From: Megaleporinus macrocephalus | Taxonomy: Eukaryota; Chordata; Actinopteri; Characiformes; Anostomidae | Assembly (NCBI GenBank): GCA_021613375.1 | Contig: CM038714.1 | Coordinates: 43,039,123 to 43,103,122 of the forward strand | DNA: 64,000 nt | Direction of reading: 5' to 3' | In this document: positions 1 to 10,709 of the stretch, in pieces | Numbering within the stretch: the first letter of the stretch is position 1 | Layout of the letters: the number at the start of each line of letters is the position of its first letter | Notes under the pieces: model-generated | What the model saw: only the letters and a program-made list of their open reading frames with translations | Database searches by the model: none | What the model was told of the DNA's origin: nothing | Program-made: the position numbers and the translations under genes

Positions 1-260
1 GGCATGAACACTTAATGAAAAATGGATCAATAGAAAAGGTTCAAAATGACTTGGAATGCAATCTTGATTCATTGCCACTCCACATAGACTCCACCGCTGG
101 CCGCTCTGCATTTCACCATACTGGCCTGATTAAATGAGGTGAGCTGTGTCCGGAAATGTAACAATCACAGTGATCTTCAACATTGGTTATGTGTTAGATC
201 ATTAGATCTTCAGTTATTTCATCGAAATGCTTCAGTTTTGGATTTGTGACAAAGTTTTAC

Positions 261-551
261 ACGTGGTGGTGCAGTGGGTTGCGCTGTTGCCTCAAAACAA
301 GGGTTTCATTTGACCTTATTCTGTGTGGAATATTCATGTTCTCTCTGTGTTTGTGTGGGTTTCCTCCCACAGTCCTAAAGACATGCAGTCAGGTGAATTA
401 TGTATGAGTGTATATGTGCATATGTATGTCTGTGGTGGATTGGTGGCCTGTCCAGGGTGTTTCCAGCCTTCTACCCAATGAGAATAGGAATAGGCTCCAG
501 AACTAATCCAGTTTAAGCAGTTTAGAAGATGTGTGAGTGAGTGTGAGTGAA
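261..551 (+). repeat. tRNA-like SINE-type teleost repeat, diverged
   Basis: The head (GTGGTGCAGTGGGTTGCGCT) resembles a tRNA-derived A-box region. The body has the phrases common to this fish repeat: a TCCTCCCACAGTCC block, an AAGACATGCAG block and a GGCCTGTCCAGGGTG block. The same family recurs at 16881-17150, 40085-40412 and 45322-45618. The B-box area is degraded, so this copy is old. Family name not assigned. Confidence 0.75.
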
Positions 552-583
552 TGTTATACATTTATTAATGAGGAATCCCCTAA

Positions 584-1043
584 AGGCTCGTTCATACTTC
601 CTCTACGTACGAAAATGTCTACGTGTGTTTCAAGCAATATAACCATCACTGCCCACATACTTCTCTGCGTCAGCTCTATTGACATGGCTGTTGAGCAACA
701 CTTCCAGTAGAGGGCAGTTCAGAGTAAATCAAACATGGCGGCAGTGGATGAGCTCGTAATTCTGTATTTACTTCAAAAAACAATGGTTTGTTTCTTCACT
801 GCAGCAAAGTTACATCATGGTTAAAATTTCTAACCAACCAACCAATCTTCAAAAAGTGCCACCATTTCTTCTTCCTCGTGGAAGTTGTCGTGTCTTGCAC
901 TGCCCCCATGGTCGTCAGCAGTATTGCTCTGTTCCATCCGTATCCATAAGCTTTCCAAAAACATGCAAATTATGCATGAAATGAACAAAGAGTACAGACA
1001 GAAAGCTCTGTATCCGTATTTAACGTTGAGTATAAATGAGCCT
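584..1043. mobile_element. PIF/Harbinger-like MITE with TAA target duplication
   Basis: Terminal inverted repeats: the left end starts AGGCTCGTTCATACT and the right end, read in reverse complement, starts AGGCTCATTTATACT. TAA flanks both sides (581-583 and 1044-1046), matching the 3-bp TWA target duplication of the PIF/Harbinger superfamily. The 460-bp interior holds only a short open frame at 735 (about two dozen codons) and no transposase, so it is a non-autonomous copy. Superfamily is inferred from the duplication and end structure. Confidence 0.7.
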
Positions 1044-1067
1044 TAACAAGGAGTCACAAAGAACCTA

Positions 1068-1662
1068 TAGGTGTGTCTCAAAACCTACTGATCTGCCTAC
1101 ATAGACAGCATTTTACGTCATAGTATGCACTCCAGACATGTAGGCTGTCCCAATTCTTAGATACCTGAAACATGCTGTCTACTGAGACACCTTATTTTAA
1201 CCTGATTTTAAGGAAGCATTAAACTCTTCCTCAGCCGCTAAGGCAATCCCATGATACAACACAGGCAAATCTACGAGCAGTGAAGTGGTTTTTAAATGTA
1301 AGTTATTTTGATTCTCTCTGGTGTTTTAATGTGTTTCTTGTCATATAATCACACAAAACAGTATTTTATTATCAACTCTGTAACAAGTCATTGACCATTT
1401 TGCAGTTGTATACTCGAGCCATTAGCATTTATGCAAGTGGATTTTTAAGCCTCGGGCTATAGTTTTGGATGCCGGCTGGTAACTTAGCAACCAGCTAAAC
1501 CACCGGTCGCGTGCTGCAGTGGGCGGGAACAAGCCGTGACGCAGTCTCTCTCTAACTAGAGTGTCTCAGTAATCTGTTTTATGAGGAGAGCTCTCAGACA
1601 GAACGCTGCTACTTAAACAGCTGCCTACCTAGACATCCTACTAGGTTTTGAGACACACCCTA
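1068..1662. mobile_element. Inverted-repeat DNA element (non-autonomous)
   Basis: The left end TAGGTGTGTCTCAAAACCTA matches the reverse complement of the right end TAGGTTTTGAGACACACCCTA over about 19 positions with one length difference. Similarity continues inward (TAGGCAG-type blocks on both sides). The interior (595 bp in all) has no coding capacity. The target duplication is not resolved, so the superfamily is left open (hAT or PIF-like are possible). Confidence 0.6.
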
Positions 1663-2817
1663 TGTGTCCCTTTGTCTAAAAGCTAGTTATCATTTAGTTA
1701 CTACTGAGTATGTCATAGTACAGACTTCAGTTGAGTTCAGTGCTAAGAAACAGGGAGGCTTTGCCAAACTGTAGTTGGACTGAGTTCCTAAACTAATTAC
1801 GTAGCCTGTAGTCGTATGATGGGGTGATTGGTAACACATTCGTCCCTAAGAAATAAAGATGAAGAACTTCATTAGTTGTTGTGCTCAGCTCCCATATCCC
1901 CGGTCTCCACTTCTAGGTATCCTCATATTTATTACGTACTTTCTATGTTATTCAATCCCGCAATCTGCAATTCTTCACGTTCACTCTCTCCAGGCTGAAC
2001 AAACAAGCATAAATCCTCATCAAACAGCTCCCGAAACAGAGGCTGATAAAGATTAAATGCCACAGAAGCTGCCAAATAGATCATTCGGATGGGTTTTAAT
2101 AAGGTAAACAAGACCCTCGCTACCAGCTAATTCTAAGCTACCGGTTAGGGTGCAAGGTTTCTGTTGTGAAAGAAAGCGGCTGTCCGCCCGACCTCTGAGA
2201 TCAATTATGGATTGTACAATGAAGTGGGAGACCCTGGCTTTACTGGAGGTCACATGCAATGGCAGATGTTACGAAAAGGGACGCAGGCAGAATGAGGAAT
2301 AATGGCACGAACGGGAAGAACGAGAAAATGGCCACTTTATTGGCAGTCGCACCAATTATAGAGAACGGCTCCCCTGAGCACGAGAACAACACAGCGCCAT
2401 CTGAAGAGTGTATTAGACTCTGAGATAACAGTTTGCTATTTCTGCACTAAGGTATTAATAGGATATGTGAAATATTCCAGGAAAGCTATCAGTCTATGCA
2501 TGACTGAGCTCTCAGTTAATATCCCTGTTATTTCTTAGTGTCTAATCTTCTGGGTTTTTATCTAGTGTGGGCTCTTTACTTGAACATAGTAATTGAAAGG
2601 AAGCACTGTTTCTTTTTTTGCCCAAAGCTTTTATTTATTAATTTAGGGGTACAACTAGTGGTCTATCTACATACCAAACGTTTATAAGTTATGAGTTTTA
2701 TGAACTAATAGAATATGGGTTTGTGATTGGGGTCTAAAGCAAGTTTTCCAAGCATTTTTGCCATGTTCATAAATCCAAACAATTGTTTTTAGTATTTCTT
2801 ACATATTATGCCAACTT
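1663..2817. other. Unassigned non-coding stretch
   Basis: No recognisable gene or complete repeat. Open frames at 1859-2056 (+) and 2053-2259 (-) have no recognisable domain. The part at about 2308-2395 resembles 4788-4855 (shared blocks such as GGCCACT, GAGAACG and CCCCTGAGC), suggesting an old shared repeat or duplication. Confidence 0.5.
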
Positions 2818-2866
2818 TTAATGTGAGACAACGGTTAATGTGAGACAACGGTTAATGTGAGACACA
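2818..2866. repeat. 17-bp tandem repeat, about three copies
   Basis: The unit TTAATGTGAGACAACGG is repeated almost perfectly; the third copy runs into the LTR-like sequence that follows. Confidence 0.85.
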
Positions 2867-3085
2867 TGGCCACCACACCAAGTGCTACAGAGGTCATGAG
2901 AAGTTTAGGGTTTAGCAACCCCCCCCAAGGAAACCCATCCTAAACCCAGGAGATAACGACCAAGCCAGACGGGTCACACAGGCCAGACAGAACACAGAGG
3001 CAGGCCTATAAGACTGTGCACTTAGAGCATGTGTGCACCACGGTATCTTCAAGAGTAAAGCATATACTCTGAACTGGTCTCCCTC
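2856..3085 (+). repeat. LTR-like dispersed repeat, copy 1
   Basis: Homologous to 9872-10062. Shared blocks include GATGGCC/CATGGCC, GCTACAGAGGT, CAGGAGATAAC, GCCAGA-GGGTCACA, AGAGCATGT and ATACTCTGAACTGGT. A TATAAGACTGTGC block followed by an AGTAAAGCAT block resembles the promoter and polyadenylation part of a retroelement LTR. No gag, pol or env sequence adjoins it. The LTR reading is inference only; any dispersed repeat could look like this. Confidence 0.4.
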
Positions 3086-3234
3086 TTCATTTTAATGGCA
3101 AATAATAAAGTTACTATACCAGTAACATGTGAAACATAATCTAAGGTCTGGGTCAAGCAAGCAAAAGTATTTAGAACTGCAATATGAAGTAATATTGAGA
3201 AACTCTGCTCAAGCTGAAAAAGTAATGTAGGCAG

Positions 3235-3607
3235 TAGGGCTGGGTATCACCACTGATTTCCTGGATCAATTCGATCCCGATTTACAAGGTCCCAATTAAA
3301 TTCGATTTTCAATTGGATGCAATTCAATTCAATATCGATTCATTTAGGCATATTTCAGTTACAATAATCTGTTTTGTTCGAATATACAAAGAGATTTTTA
3401 GAGAACTAATGTGGTAAATGTACAAGGAACACTCAACCTACCATTACTAAAAACATTAGTGCTTATATGTTTATACACCGTCATGAATCCCAAATATAGC
3501 CAGACATCTGCTTTAAAGGTCGATCTCGGGTTTATACAAATTGACATCGGATTATTCAAATGAAGATCGATTTGAAACGAAAAATCGTTTTTTTAAACAC
3601 ACCCCTA
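3235..3607 (+). mobile_element. hAT-like MITE with 8-bp target duplication
   Basis: Starts TAGGGCTGGGTAT and ends ACACCCCTA. The flanks GTAGGCAG (3227-3234) and GTAGGCAT (3608-3615) agree at 7 of 8 positions, the duplication length typical of hAT elements. The interior has many GAT/ATC-rich words (ATTCGATCCCGATT). A second copy of the family is at 57190-57597. No coding capacity in 373 bp. Confidence 0.8.
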
Positions 3608-3864
3608 GTAGGCATTTATCTTGTAGTTCATACTGGTGTAAAAATGCAACAGAAATATAGTAGAACTAGAAAAAAAGTTACCCATGATGAGCGATATATC
3701 ATCCATTCCAGCAAAACCTAAATATTGACAATGCTATTGCTTTTCAGTTCTACCCATACTCTGATTTAACAGATAACAAAGATAATAACCATAATACAAT
3801 GCCCTTAAGCCCGAAGTACTACTGTTTCCAAATAGCTTAGTATTAAAAATAGTATTTTGTATTT

Positions 3865-4549
3865 TTACAGCGCTGTAAAAGTCAGTCAGCCTTTCTTTTA
3901 CTTGATTTCCAATGGTGCAAGTTATTTATTTTTCAGCAACAAAACAAAAGCAGAAAGCCTTAACGCCAAAACAAAAGCCTTAACAACCAAACATATTTAA
4001 TATGTTCAGCCTTTAGTGTTCTTTCTATCCATCTTCAGTTTCAATTCTTGCTTTCATTACTTTTTCAAAGAAATCTGCTGGGATATTTATCTCCAAAGCT
4101 CAGTTTTAGAACTTGCTTCTGCTTCTCCCCATCCATGTAGTCCAAAACAAATTCAGTGATGTTGAGATCTAGTTTTGTGAGGGTCCATTGTTCTGAGAAC
4201 GGCAGCAGCTTCTTTGACTAAAATACTGTTTTTAGCTATTTTGTTTTCTGAGTAACAGCTCCTTGACAGCTTCACATCCTTTCAGACCTGAAGTATGGAC
4301 AGAAACACCTGAGGACCTTTTTTTTTTTTAGATCTGAAGAAAGAATGGAGCTTGATTTTCTCTTCTCTCTCCAAGATGAAAGCTGTAAGTACTGTTTATC
4401 TTATGGTGCAGTCTACCAGGCTTTCCAGTTTTATTTATTTATTTATTTATTTTTGGGATTTATGAAACTGAATGATCTTATATATTATTAAATCTCATTG
4501 GAAGTTGATTGGTTAGTAATGGTCTCAGATTTTTGCACAGTACTTTATA
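3865..4549 (-). mobile_element. Decayed Tc1/mariner-like element
   Basis: The left end TTACAGCGCTGTAAAAGTC and the reverse complement of the right end AAGTACTGTGCAAAAATCT are degenerate versions of one Tc1-like terminus. On the minus strand, around 4130-4190, a short translation containing LDLNITEF resembles the region just before the catalytic glutamate of Tc1-type transposases. No intact frame remains. Family assignment rests on resemblance to a common fish Tc1-like element. Confidence 0.6.
4430..4453. repeat. (TTTA)n microsatellite
   Basis: About six TTTA units inside the decayed Tc1-like element. Confidence 0.9.
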
Positions 4550-5371
4550 TCATTTAAGCACTTCAGACAGTTTTAAACCAGTTTAATATTCAATAAAAAA
4601 TAAGTTTCCTTTCTAGGAATATGGTTTCTCTTAGGTTAACAAATACAAGATGGCTAATTTCTAAGTTTATCATCTGATTAGATTTCCTCTGTAAAATATT
4701 ATGCTATAGATTTTTTTTATCAGCCTCATCTATACAGTGACACATCACTGCTGAAGGTCATGAGCTCTCTAGAAAGCGATGGAGGCAGAAAGGAAGAAAC
4801 GGCCACTCTGTTGTCAGATGGCAGCCATTGTGGAGAACGCAGCCCCTGAGCGCGAAAGCACTGGAGTCCATCTATCAAAGTCGGCCTCAGCGCTCTCGGA
4901 GCCGGGCCTTATGGAGCGAACCCCTCGAGTGACTGCTCTGTCGCAATCTCTCTTTCCATTCACAGCCTCTTCATTGTGCCAAGCTCTCCCTCGAAATAAA
5001 GCGGCCCACTTATCACCCCGTAGAGACCCGGGAGGCAGGCGGGGGGCTCAACAGGCATGTAAGCCACTTTCTGCTTGGCCTCCCTGCGATCGGCTACGTT
5101 TCAGCTAGCGCTAATGCTAACGGCAAATAAAACGCCGTAGTCAGATAGGACTCAATTAAGAGATCAAACAGGCTGTTATGCTTGGCTGATGAAGCCCAGT
5201 CAGGGCCTGCGTGTGCATGTGTGTGTAAGTGCTGAGCGCATGTGTGACGATGCCCCCTGCAGCAGTGCAGGCTTTCACAAACATCCCCAGTATCCTAAAA
5301 CAGCGTCCCAGTGAGAGCAGCCCTGCTCTGTGCGCTTAAGGCGCTATGGGGTTTCCCCATTATGGTGAAAT
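4550..5371. other. Single-copy-looking stretch, GC-richer at 4740-5330
   Basis: The 4740-5330 part is GC-richer than the surroundings and shows no recognisable repeat apart from similarity of 4788-4855 to 2308-2395. An open frame of 109 codons at 4779-5108 has no recognisable domain. It could be a conserved non-coding element; this cannot be tested from one sequence. Confidence 0.4.

Positions 5372-5412
<41 letters not shown>
5372..5412 (+). repeat. 41-base G homopolymer
   Basis: An uninterrupted run of 41 G, then TT and six more G (5415-5420). It could form G-quadruplexes on the plus strand. The apparent glycine-rich and proline-rich open frames through it are translations of this run, not genes. 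Exact length is likely uncertain because such runs are hard to sequence. Confidence 0.95.
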
Positions 5413-5414
<2 letters not shown>

Positions 5415-5420
5415 GGGGGG

Positions 5421-6482
5421 AATAGCAACTCTACTGCAGAAAACAAGAGCGATCTGGCCCGTGCCCTGATCTGCCTGCTGTCATCGACAGAAAAGGAGAT
5501 GCATTGTGCCTTACATAAGCCACAACAAAAGCCCATAATCTCCCACCTGCATCCACGTCGATGGAAGATTAAAGGAAGTGCTGATTGCATTCATCTGCTT
5601 AATTAGGAACTCATGCAAGTATTCAAGTGGAAAAGTTAGTGGAACTGAAAAAAAAGGTTGTTTTTCACCGACCTTCAGGAAAGCAGCCTACATGGATAGG
5701 GTAGAAAAGTAAAAGCTTCTATTGATCCTATTAAATCTGCGTAAATAATGCTTTATGAATGCTATCATTAGATGATATATATCATGCACGATGCCTTACA
5801 ATGCCTGACATAAGCCTGTGTTATTGCCTTTCTATAGTTCTAATAGCTCGCTTAACTTTTTATAAAGCAAAAGAATATGGTTCCCATATAAAACCCAGAC
5901 CCGTCACCACTTAAGTATTACAGCATAACTTGAATTTGTGGTGTAAATTTAAGAGAGTAATAGAACAATGCTATATGATGCATACATAAAGCATTACATA
6001 GCATGTGCCTGACATAAATTTATATAATCACTCATAACTAGTTAAAATTACATGCATGACACTTTCTAAAGCAAGAGAAATGGACTTTTCATCAGAACAC
6101 TGTTATATGATAATGCACTAAAACAGGGTTCTGATATTTTTCCTATATAACAACATCACAACAGTTGCAACAGTTGTAATATATAACAACAATGAGTAAT
6201 TTATGTTTTAAAGTCATATACTCTTGCTTCATGTAATGTTATTAATTAAGAGCAATTATACACACATAGGTCTGGTGTAATGAGGTGATATGTATTCTAC
6301 ACAATGACTTATTAATGCATTTATAAAACATTACAAGTACAGAATTTAAAAGTGTTACCCAGATGTTGTAATGTTTTGTGAATCCTGATTTTACATAGTC
6401 TTATATTCTTGCACAGGTAGTCAGGTAGTATGAGGTGATAGTGTTGCTCTTAAGTATGTATAATTACATACACAACATTATA
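5421..6482. other. AT-rich non-coding stretch
   Basis: No gene and no complete repeat recognised. Sequence from about 5700 to 6480 is AT-rich with recurrent short words (CATTACATA, CTGACATAA) suggesting an old decayed repeat, but no boundaries are visible. Confidence 0.45.
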
Positions 6483-7397
6483 TACATTAATAAAGGGTTA
6501 TAAATTGTGAATTGTGAATAAATTGGGTTATAAATTGTGAATTTTTGGGGGATTTTCTATATCTCACTCAATCAGACATCTACCTCTGTTTTGGTTTCAC
6601 ATGCAGGATTTACATTTTCTAACAGTTGATGATAAAAAGCAAGTAATGAGCCCAGATGTGTAGTATACAGTACATGTCTGTCATGGCAATTGACAGATAT
6701 ACTTAAGAAATGATGCTTAACAGCATTGGCATAGGAACATTTCCCACCCAATATCAGAAACAGGTAGATTTGTCTCAAAATTAAAAAAACAAAAACAAAT
6801 TTTTGGTAAATTTGGTAAATCTGTGGTATTTTTTTTTTAAATTTTGAGACAAATCTACCTGTTTCTGATACTGATATTTTTTATCATCAACTGTTAGGAA
6901 ATGTAAATCCTGCATGTGAAACCAAAACAGGGGTAGTAGATTCAAGATTCAAGAGTTTTATTGTCATGTGTACAGCAGAACAGACAGTTACACTGTACAA
7001 TGAAATTCTTACTTTGCTGCTCCTCCATTCACCAATAGATAAAGATAACAAATAAAAGAAATAAAGAACATATATACAAAATATACAAAGTATAACAATA
7101 TAAGTTGAAGAATAAAAGTATTTTTATAGTTAAAGAATAAAAAATAAAAGTTATGTGTGCTTTTATGTGCAAGTATGAAGAGCAGCAGCCATAAAGTGCA
7201 AGTTGCAAGAAACAAATGTAAACAATAATGTTTGTGTGAGTAGTGAATGTAAACAGTATTCTGACAGTACAGTGAGTGTAAGGTGCAGTTTAAATCAGAC
7301 CAGTTAAAACCAGTAGGTGTCTGATTGAGTGAGATATAGAAAATCCCCAAAAAAGTATTCCTCTGATTCACAATTTATAACCCTTTATAAATGTTAA
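6483..7397. mobile_element. Foldback (long inverted-repeat) element
   Basis: The left arm (about 6483-6790) is matched in reverse complement by the right arm (6830-6940 plus 7317-7397). Shared blocks include GGGTTATAAATTGTGAAT, GGGATTTTCTATATCTCACT, TTTGGTTTCACATGCAGGAT and CAGAAACAGGTAGATTTGTC. The left arm holds about 115 bp (near 6640-6750) absent from the right arm. The right arm is split by a LINE 3' end at 6941-7316; removing it rejoins the arm. The left arm also carries a roughly 28-bp direct duplication. No coding capacity; family unknown. Confidence 0.75.
6941..7316 (-). mobile_element. LINE 3' end (L2-like), nested insertion
   Basis: Begins TTTTATTGTCATGTGTACAG and reads as the 3' tail of a non-LTR retrotransposon on the minus strand. 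The same tail, joined to a reverse transcriptase fragment, occurs at 48395-48832, which supports the LINE reading. It lies inside the right arm of the foldback element, so it arrived later. The 120-codon open frame at 7009-7371 runs through both elements and is not a gene. Confidence 0.7.
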
Positions 7398-7805
7398 AAA
7401 TTCATAAAAAGCAGAAACTGTTAAAAAACTTTTATTTTAAAAGCGTGTTTTGGCAGCCTTCGCAAATCACAACGCTGTGTCTGTTGTTAGCAACTGGCTC
7501 TGATTGTTAGGTGGTCTTTCGCTTTGTTAAGGCTTGTGTTGAGATGCCTGTTCAGAAATATCCCAAAGTCAGAAGCTTTACTGACCCGAGCTCTCGCCTC
7601 GCTGGAGCGTTGTGAGGTCAGTGATGAGAGCAATGAACAGTAACGATGGCCATATATACTGCAATAAAAACAGCGTTTGTATAATGTATTGTTATGGTAA
7701 CAGACTAGGAGGATTTGTGTTAGTTAACTTTTATATTAACTTTTGTCAGAAAGCACTCTGAAACGTGAAGTTGCATTACTCTCTGGCCTTAATGTTGTAT
7801 TTTAT
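7398..7805. other. Unassigned non-coding stretch
   Basis: No gene or clear repeat seen. Confidence 0.4.
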
Positions 7806-8050
7806 ATATTGTCGCTGTCCAATGAAGAACAAGTATTTGTTTACAGTAGAAACCAAAAATGACTTTACTTTTAATGTAAGTCAATGGAACCAGAAATTCT
7901 TATAAGCTATTTTTAGAGCACTTCTATTGGTCCATTCATCATGAAATTTTCACACAATGTAAATGATCATCGACGAGTTTAAATGATGTATAAAACTCAC
8001 AATCGACAAAAATAGACATTCATGTTTTTCATTGAACAGCGACAATATTT
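7806..8050 (+). mobile_element. Recurrent MITE family X, copy a
   Basis: Terminal inverted repeats ATATTGTCGCTGTCCAATGA (left) and TTGAACAGCGACAATAT (right). The internal phrases AATGTAAGTCAATGGAACCA and TCTATTGGTCCATTCATCAT recur in other copies (16636, 22771, 26570, 31209 and 50695). No coding capacity; the superfamily is not established. Confidence 0.8.
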
Positions 8051-8339
8051 ATTTATAATTTACTGTAATTCCACAAATGTTGTTCTACATGACTATACAT
8101 ACAGTGATTTACTACCTTACCTACAATCAGCTTACAGGTAATAGTTTAGGGGATAGGGTGGGCTTTGATTCATATGAGCAAATGTGCTGCCCCCTAATGT
8201 CAGACCTACTCCTACCCCAATGCATAACAGTATTTGTTATCTGATAATACCGGGCGATAACAGTGCTCCATGGTTTTATTAGTATTGGCTGCTAATAATG
8301 CTAATCATTTTAATTTAAGTATTATTCTGTCACTTGTGT

Positions 8340-8585
8340 TTGCACACAACGAAATTTGACCTATCCAGTGCAATGAAACACCCACACTAGTGAACATACA
8401 CACTAGTGGGCAGTGAGCACACGTGCCTGGAATGGTGGGCAGCCCTATGCACACTGCCCGGGGAGCAGTTGGGGGTTAGGTGCCTTGCTCAAGGGCGCTT
8501 CAGCCGTGTCCTGCTGGTCTCGGAAATCAAACCAGCAACCTTCTGGTCACACGACCGGATCCCTAACCTTTAGGCCAAGTAGTTT
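8340..8585 (+). repeat. Interspersed fish repeat
   Basis: Contains a recognisable high-copy teleost phrase set: CACTAGTGGGCAGTGAGCAC, GCCCGGGGAGCAGTTGGGGG, GTGCCTTGCTCAAGGGCGC and ACCAGCAACCTTCTGGTCAC. The last block resembles a degenerate tRNA-type B-box region on one strand. Family name not assigned. Confidence 0.7.
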
Positions 8586-9871
8586 GTAGTTAATTGCCAT
8601 TGATATTAGGACCACTTTTATCAAACCTGTCACAATTGAACTATATGCAAGCTGAACGGGTGAATCTGAACACAAAGCCCCCTAAAAAAAAAGAAATAGG
8701 GCCAGAGCTACACATCTGTGGATAAGTTGTTAAACGTTTGGTTCACAAACTCATGTAACAATCTTTTTCCCTATACATAATTGAATATTTCTAATATTCT
8801 CAATATGAGACTAGAGCTTCTATAGAGACTAGAGTTTATATCACTATTATTAAGTATCTAATCTCTGGTTTTATCTAGTATGGGCATGTTAGTAGTGATT
8901 TTCTCTATTAAAGAATTATTTTATATATTCGATGCATCTTTTCTTCCTTTATATATACAACTAGCCAATATATCTACAAGGCTATTTATTTGCAACTAAT
9001 AGAATAACCGCATGTGACTGCTGCCTAAAAATACTCCAGCAGATGTTTCCATCTCTCTCTGCTGATCCAAACAATAAACATATGAACAGTGGTTGAATTT
9101 GTTGAGAACGGGTTGTACGAGAAAACCTGAAATAATTCACAGGCTTTGGAGTTGTTCATAAACTCCTGACATGAGTCACTCATGTCGAGCGAAATGTAAT
9201 TTCAAAATGTGAAAATGAAAGCTCTCTGAATATAAAGCGCAGCACAGAGCCTTTATGAAGTTTAAAAACAACAAACTTGCAAAAACTGTTTTCGTTCTAC
9301 GCTGAAACGTTGCCTGTGATATAAAAAGCAAGGTAATAATATCCAGCCGTGGTCGGCAGAAAGAAGAAAACAGCAGACGCGCACACAGACGTTCCAAAAA
9401 TGATCTTAAAATCATCAGTGACGCAGATGAGCCTAACTAGCAAGTAGGTGTGAGGTCAAAACATGCACGCTAATGCACTGGCTGCTATGAGCGAGTCCTC
9501 TTTAAGGTAGGAGAACAGCATTGTTGACATTGTCAGCAGAAGGTAGGACGCCTTCTCTTTCGTCTTTTAGCAGCTAGTCGCTAAGCCCCACTGGGATGTT
9601 ACATGTACTCCAGTATTTGTGTCACTTCTTTTCTTTGCGTCAGAGACAGTTTCCCAGATGTAGCTTAGGCCCAGTTTCAGACTGAAGCAGGTTCTTCATT
9701 AATAGTACAACAGTTAAAGGAGAACAGGCATGGTTGGCTCCTTCTTGGTGCTTAAAGTCGATACGCCATGCCAGGACATCTTTTAAACCAGCAATTTTAC
9801 CTTAAAATAACAAATCAAATCTTCAAAATCCTTTCAATGGTACTATGCATATCTGGTAAAGTAGGTCTGTT
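8586..9871. other. Unassigned non-coding stretch
   Basis: No gene, RNA or complete repeat recognised. The 79-codon minus frame at 9176-9415 shows no domain. Confidence 0.45.
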
Positions 9872-10062
9872 CAGACACAGATGGCCGTCACAATGCTACA
9901 GAGGTTATGAGAAGTTTTTGGGTTATTCATTTTATTCATTTACGAAACTTGCCCCAGGAGATAACAACTTGGCCAGATGGGTCACATGGGCCAGATGAAA
10001 CTCAGACCTTTCTGAGAGCATGTCTGTACCATGGATAAAGCATAAACTCTGAACTGGTTGAA
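9872..10062 (+). repeat. LTR-like dispersed repeat, copy 2
   Basis: Diverged homologue of 2856-3085, in the same orientation. It shares AATGCTACAGAGGT-like, CAGGAGATAAC and AAACTCTGAACTGGT-like blocks in the same order. The part after about 10063 does not match copy 1. Confidence 0.45.
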
Positions 10063-10709
10063 AAATGGAAAAACACCTTGGGGTATTCAGTTCGCTATAA
10101 GAAGTAGCTAGCTTGGTATTCCTAACATGGACACCATGGCAGAGATGCAAAGGGACCAAAGAAGATGCTGTCAGAGGAAGCGAGGTAGAGCCACAGAAAG
10201 AGTGACCGTGCAAGAGACCAGAGAAAATCTCGGATTGGTGAGAGTTAAGAGATATAATGGATGATAGATTATGAGAAAACACCAAAGATCTGGCAAGAGT
10301 GTGTAACTGTTACACCCCTGCCCACATATATTAATAAAAAAACATGATGTAAGCTGTAAACTCATCTGTGTCTTTCCTGTCTCATGGAGTTTTGTAGTTT
10401 TTCAAGATGCAGATGCCATTTAACCTCAACGTCTTCAAGAACAATAAAATTAAATGCTATCTGGAGGGAACTCAACTTTTCATTGCCGTCGTAAAGTCAT
10501 ATCATGCCATACGATTGTCATATTGCAACTATGTGTGAATATGAAAGTAACCTGTGTGCATTTGACCTATTTCTATTTTTTTATGTATATTTTGTAATTC
10601 CAAACATTTTGCAGCTGTAACAGATTATCTAGATTACACTGGAAATCATAGTTTCAACAAGAGGAACTAGAATATCTTACTAAAGTTTATATTCAACTTT
10701 TGCGTCAAT
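10063..10709. other. Unassigned, possibly retroelement-derived
   Basis: Contains GTAACTGTTACACCCCTGCC followed by TTAATAAAAAAACATGATG at 10300-10350, which could be the end of another LTR or a polyadenylation region, but no repeat partner is present in the window. Confidence 0.3.

Noticed and set aside
5346..5606. Glycine-rich and opposite proline-rich open frames
   Set aside because: They are translations of the 41-base G run on the two strands.
7009..7371. 120-codon minus-strand open frame
   Set aside because: It crosses the junction between the LINE 3' tail and the foldback element; the LINE tail is untranslated sequence in the related copy.
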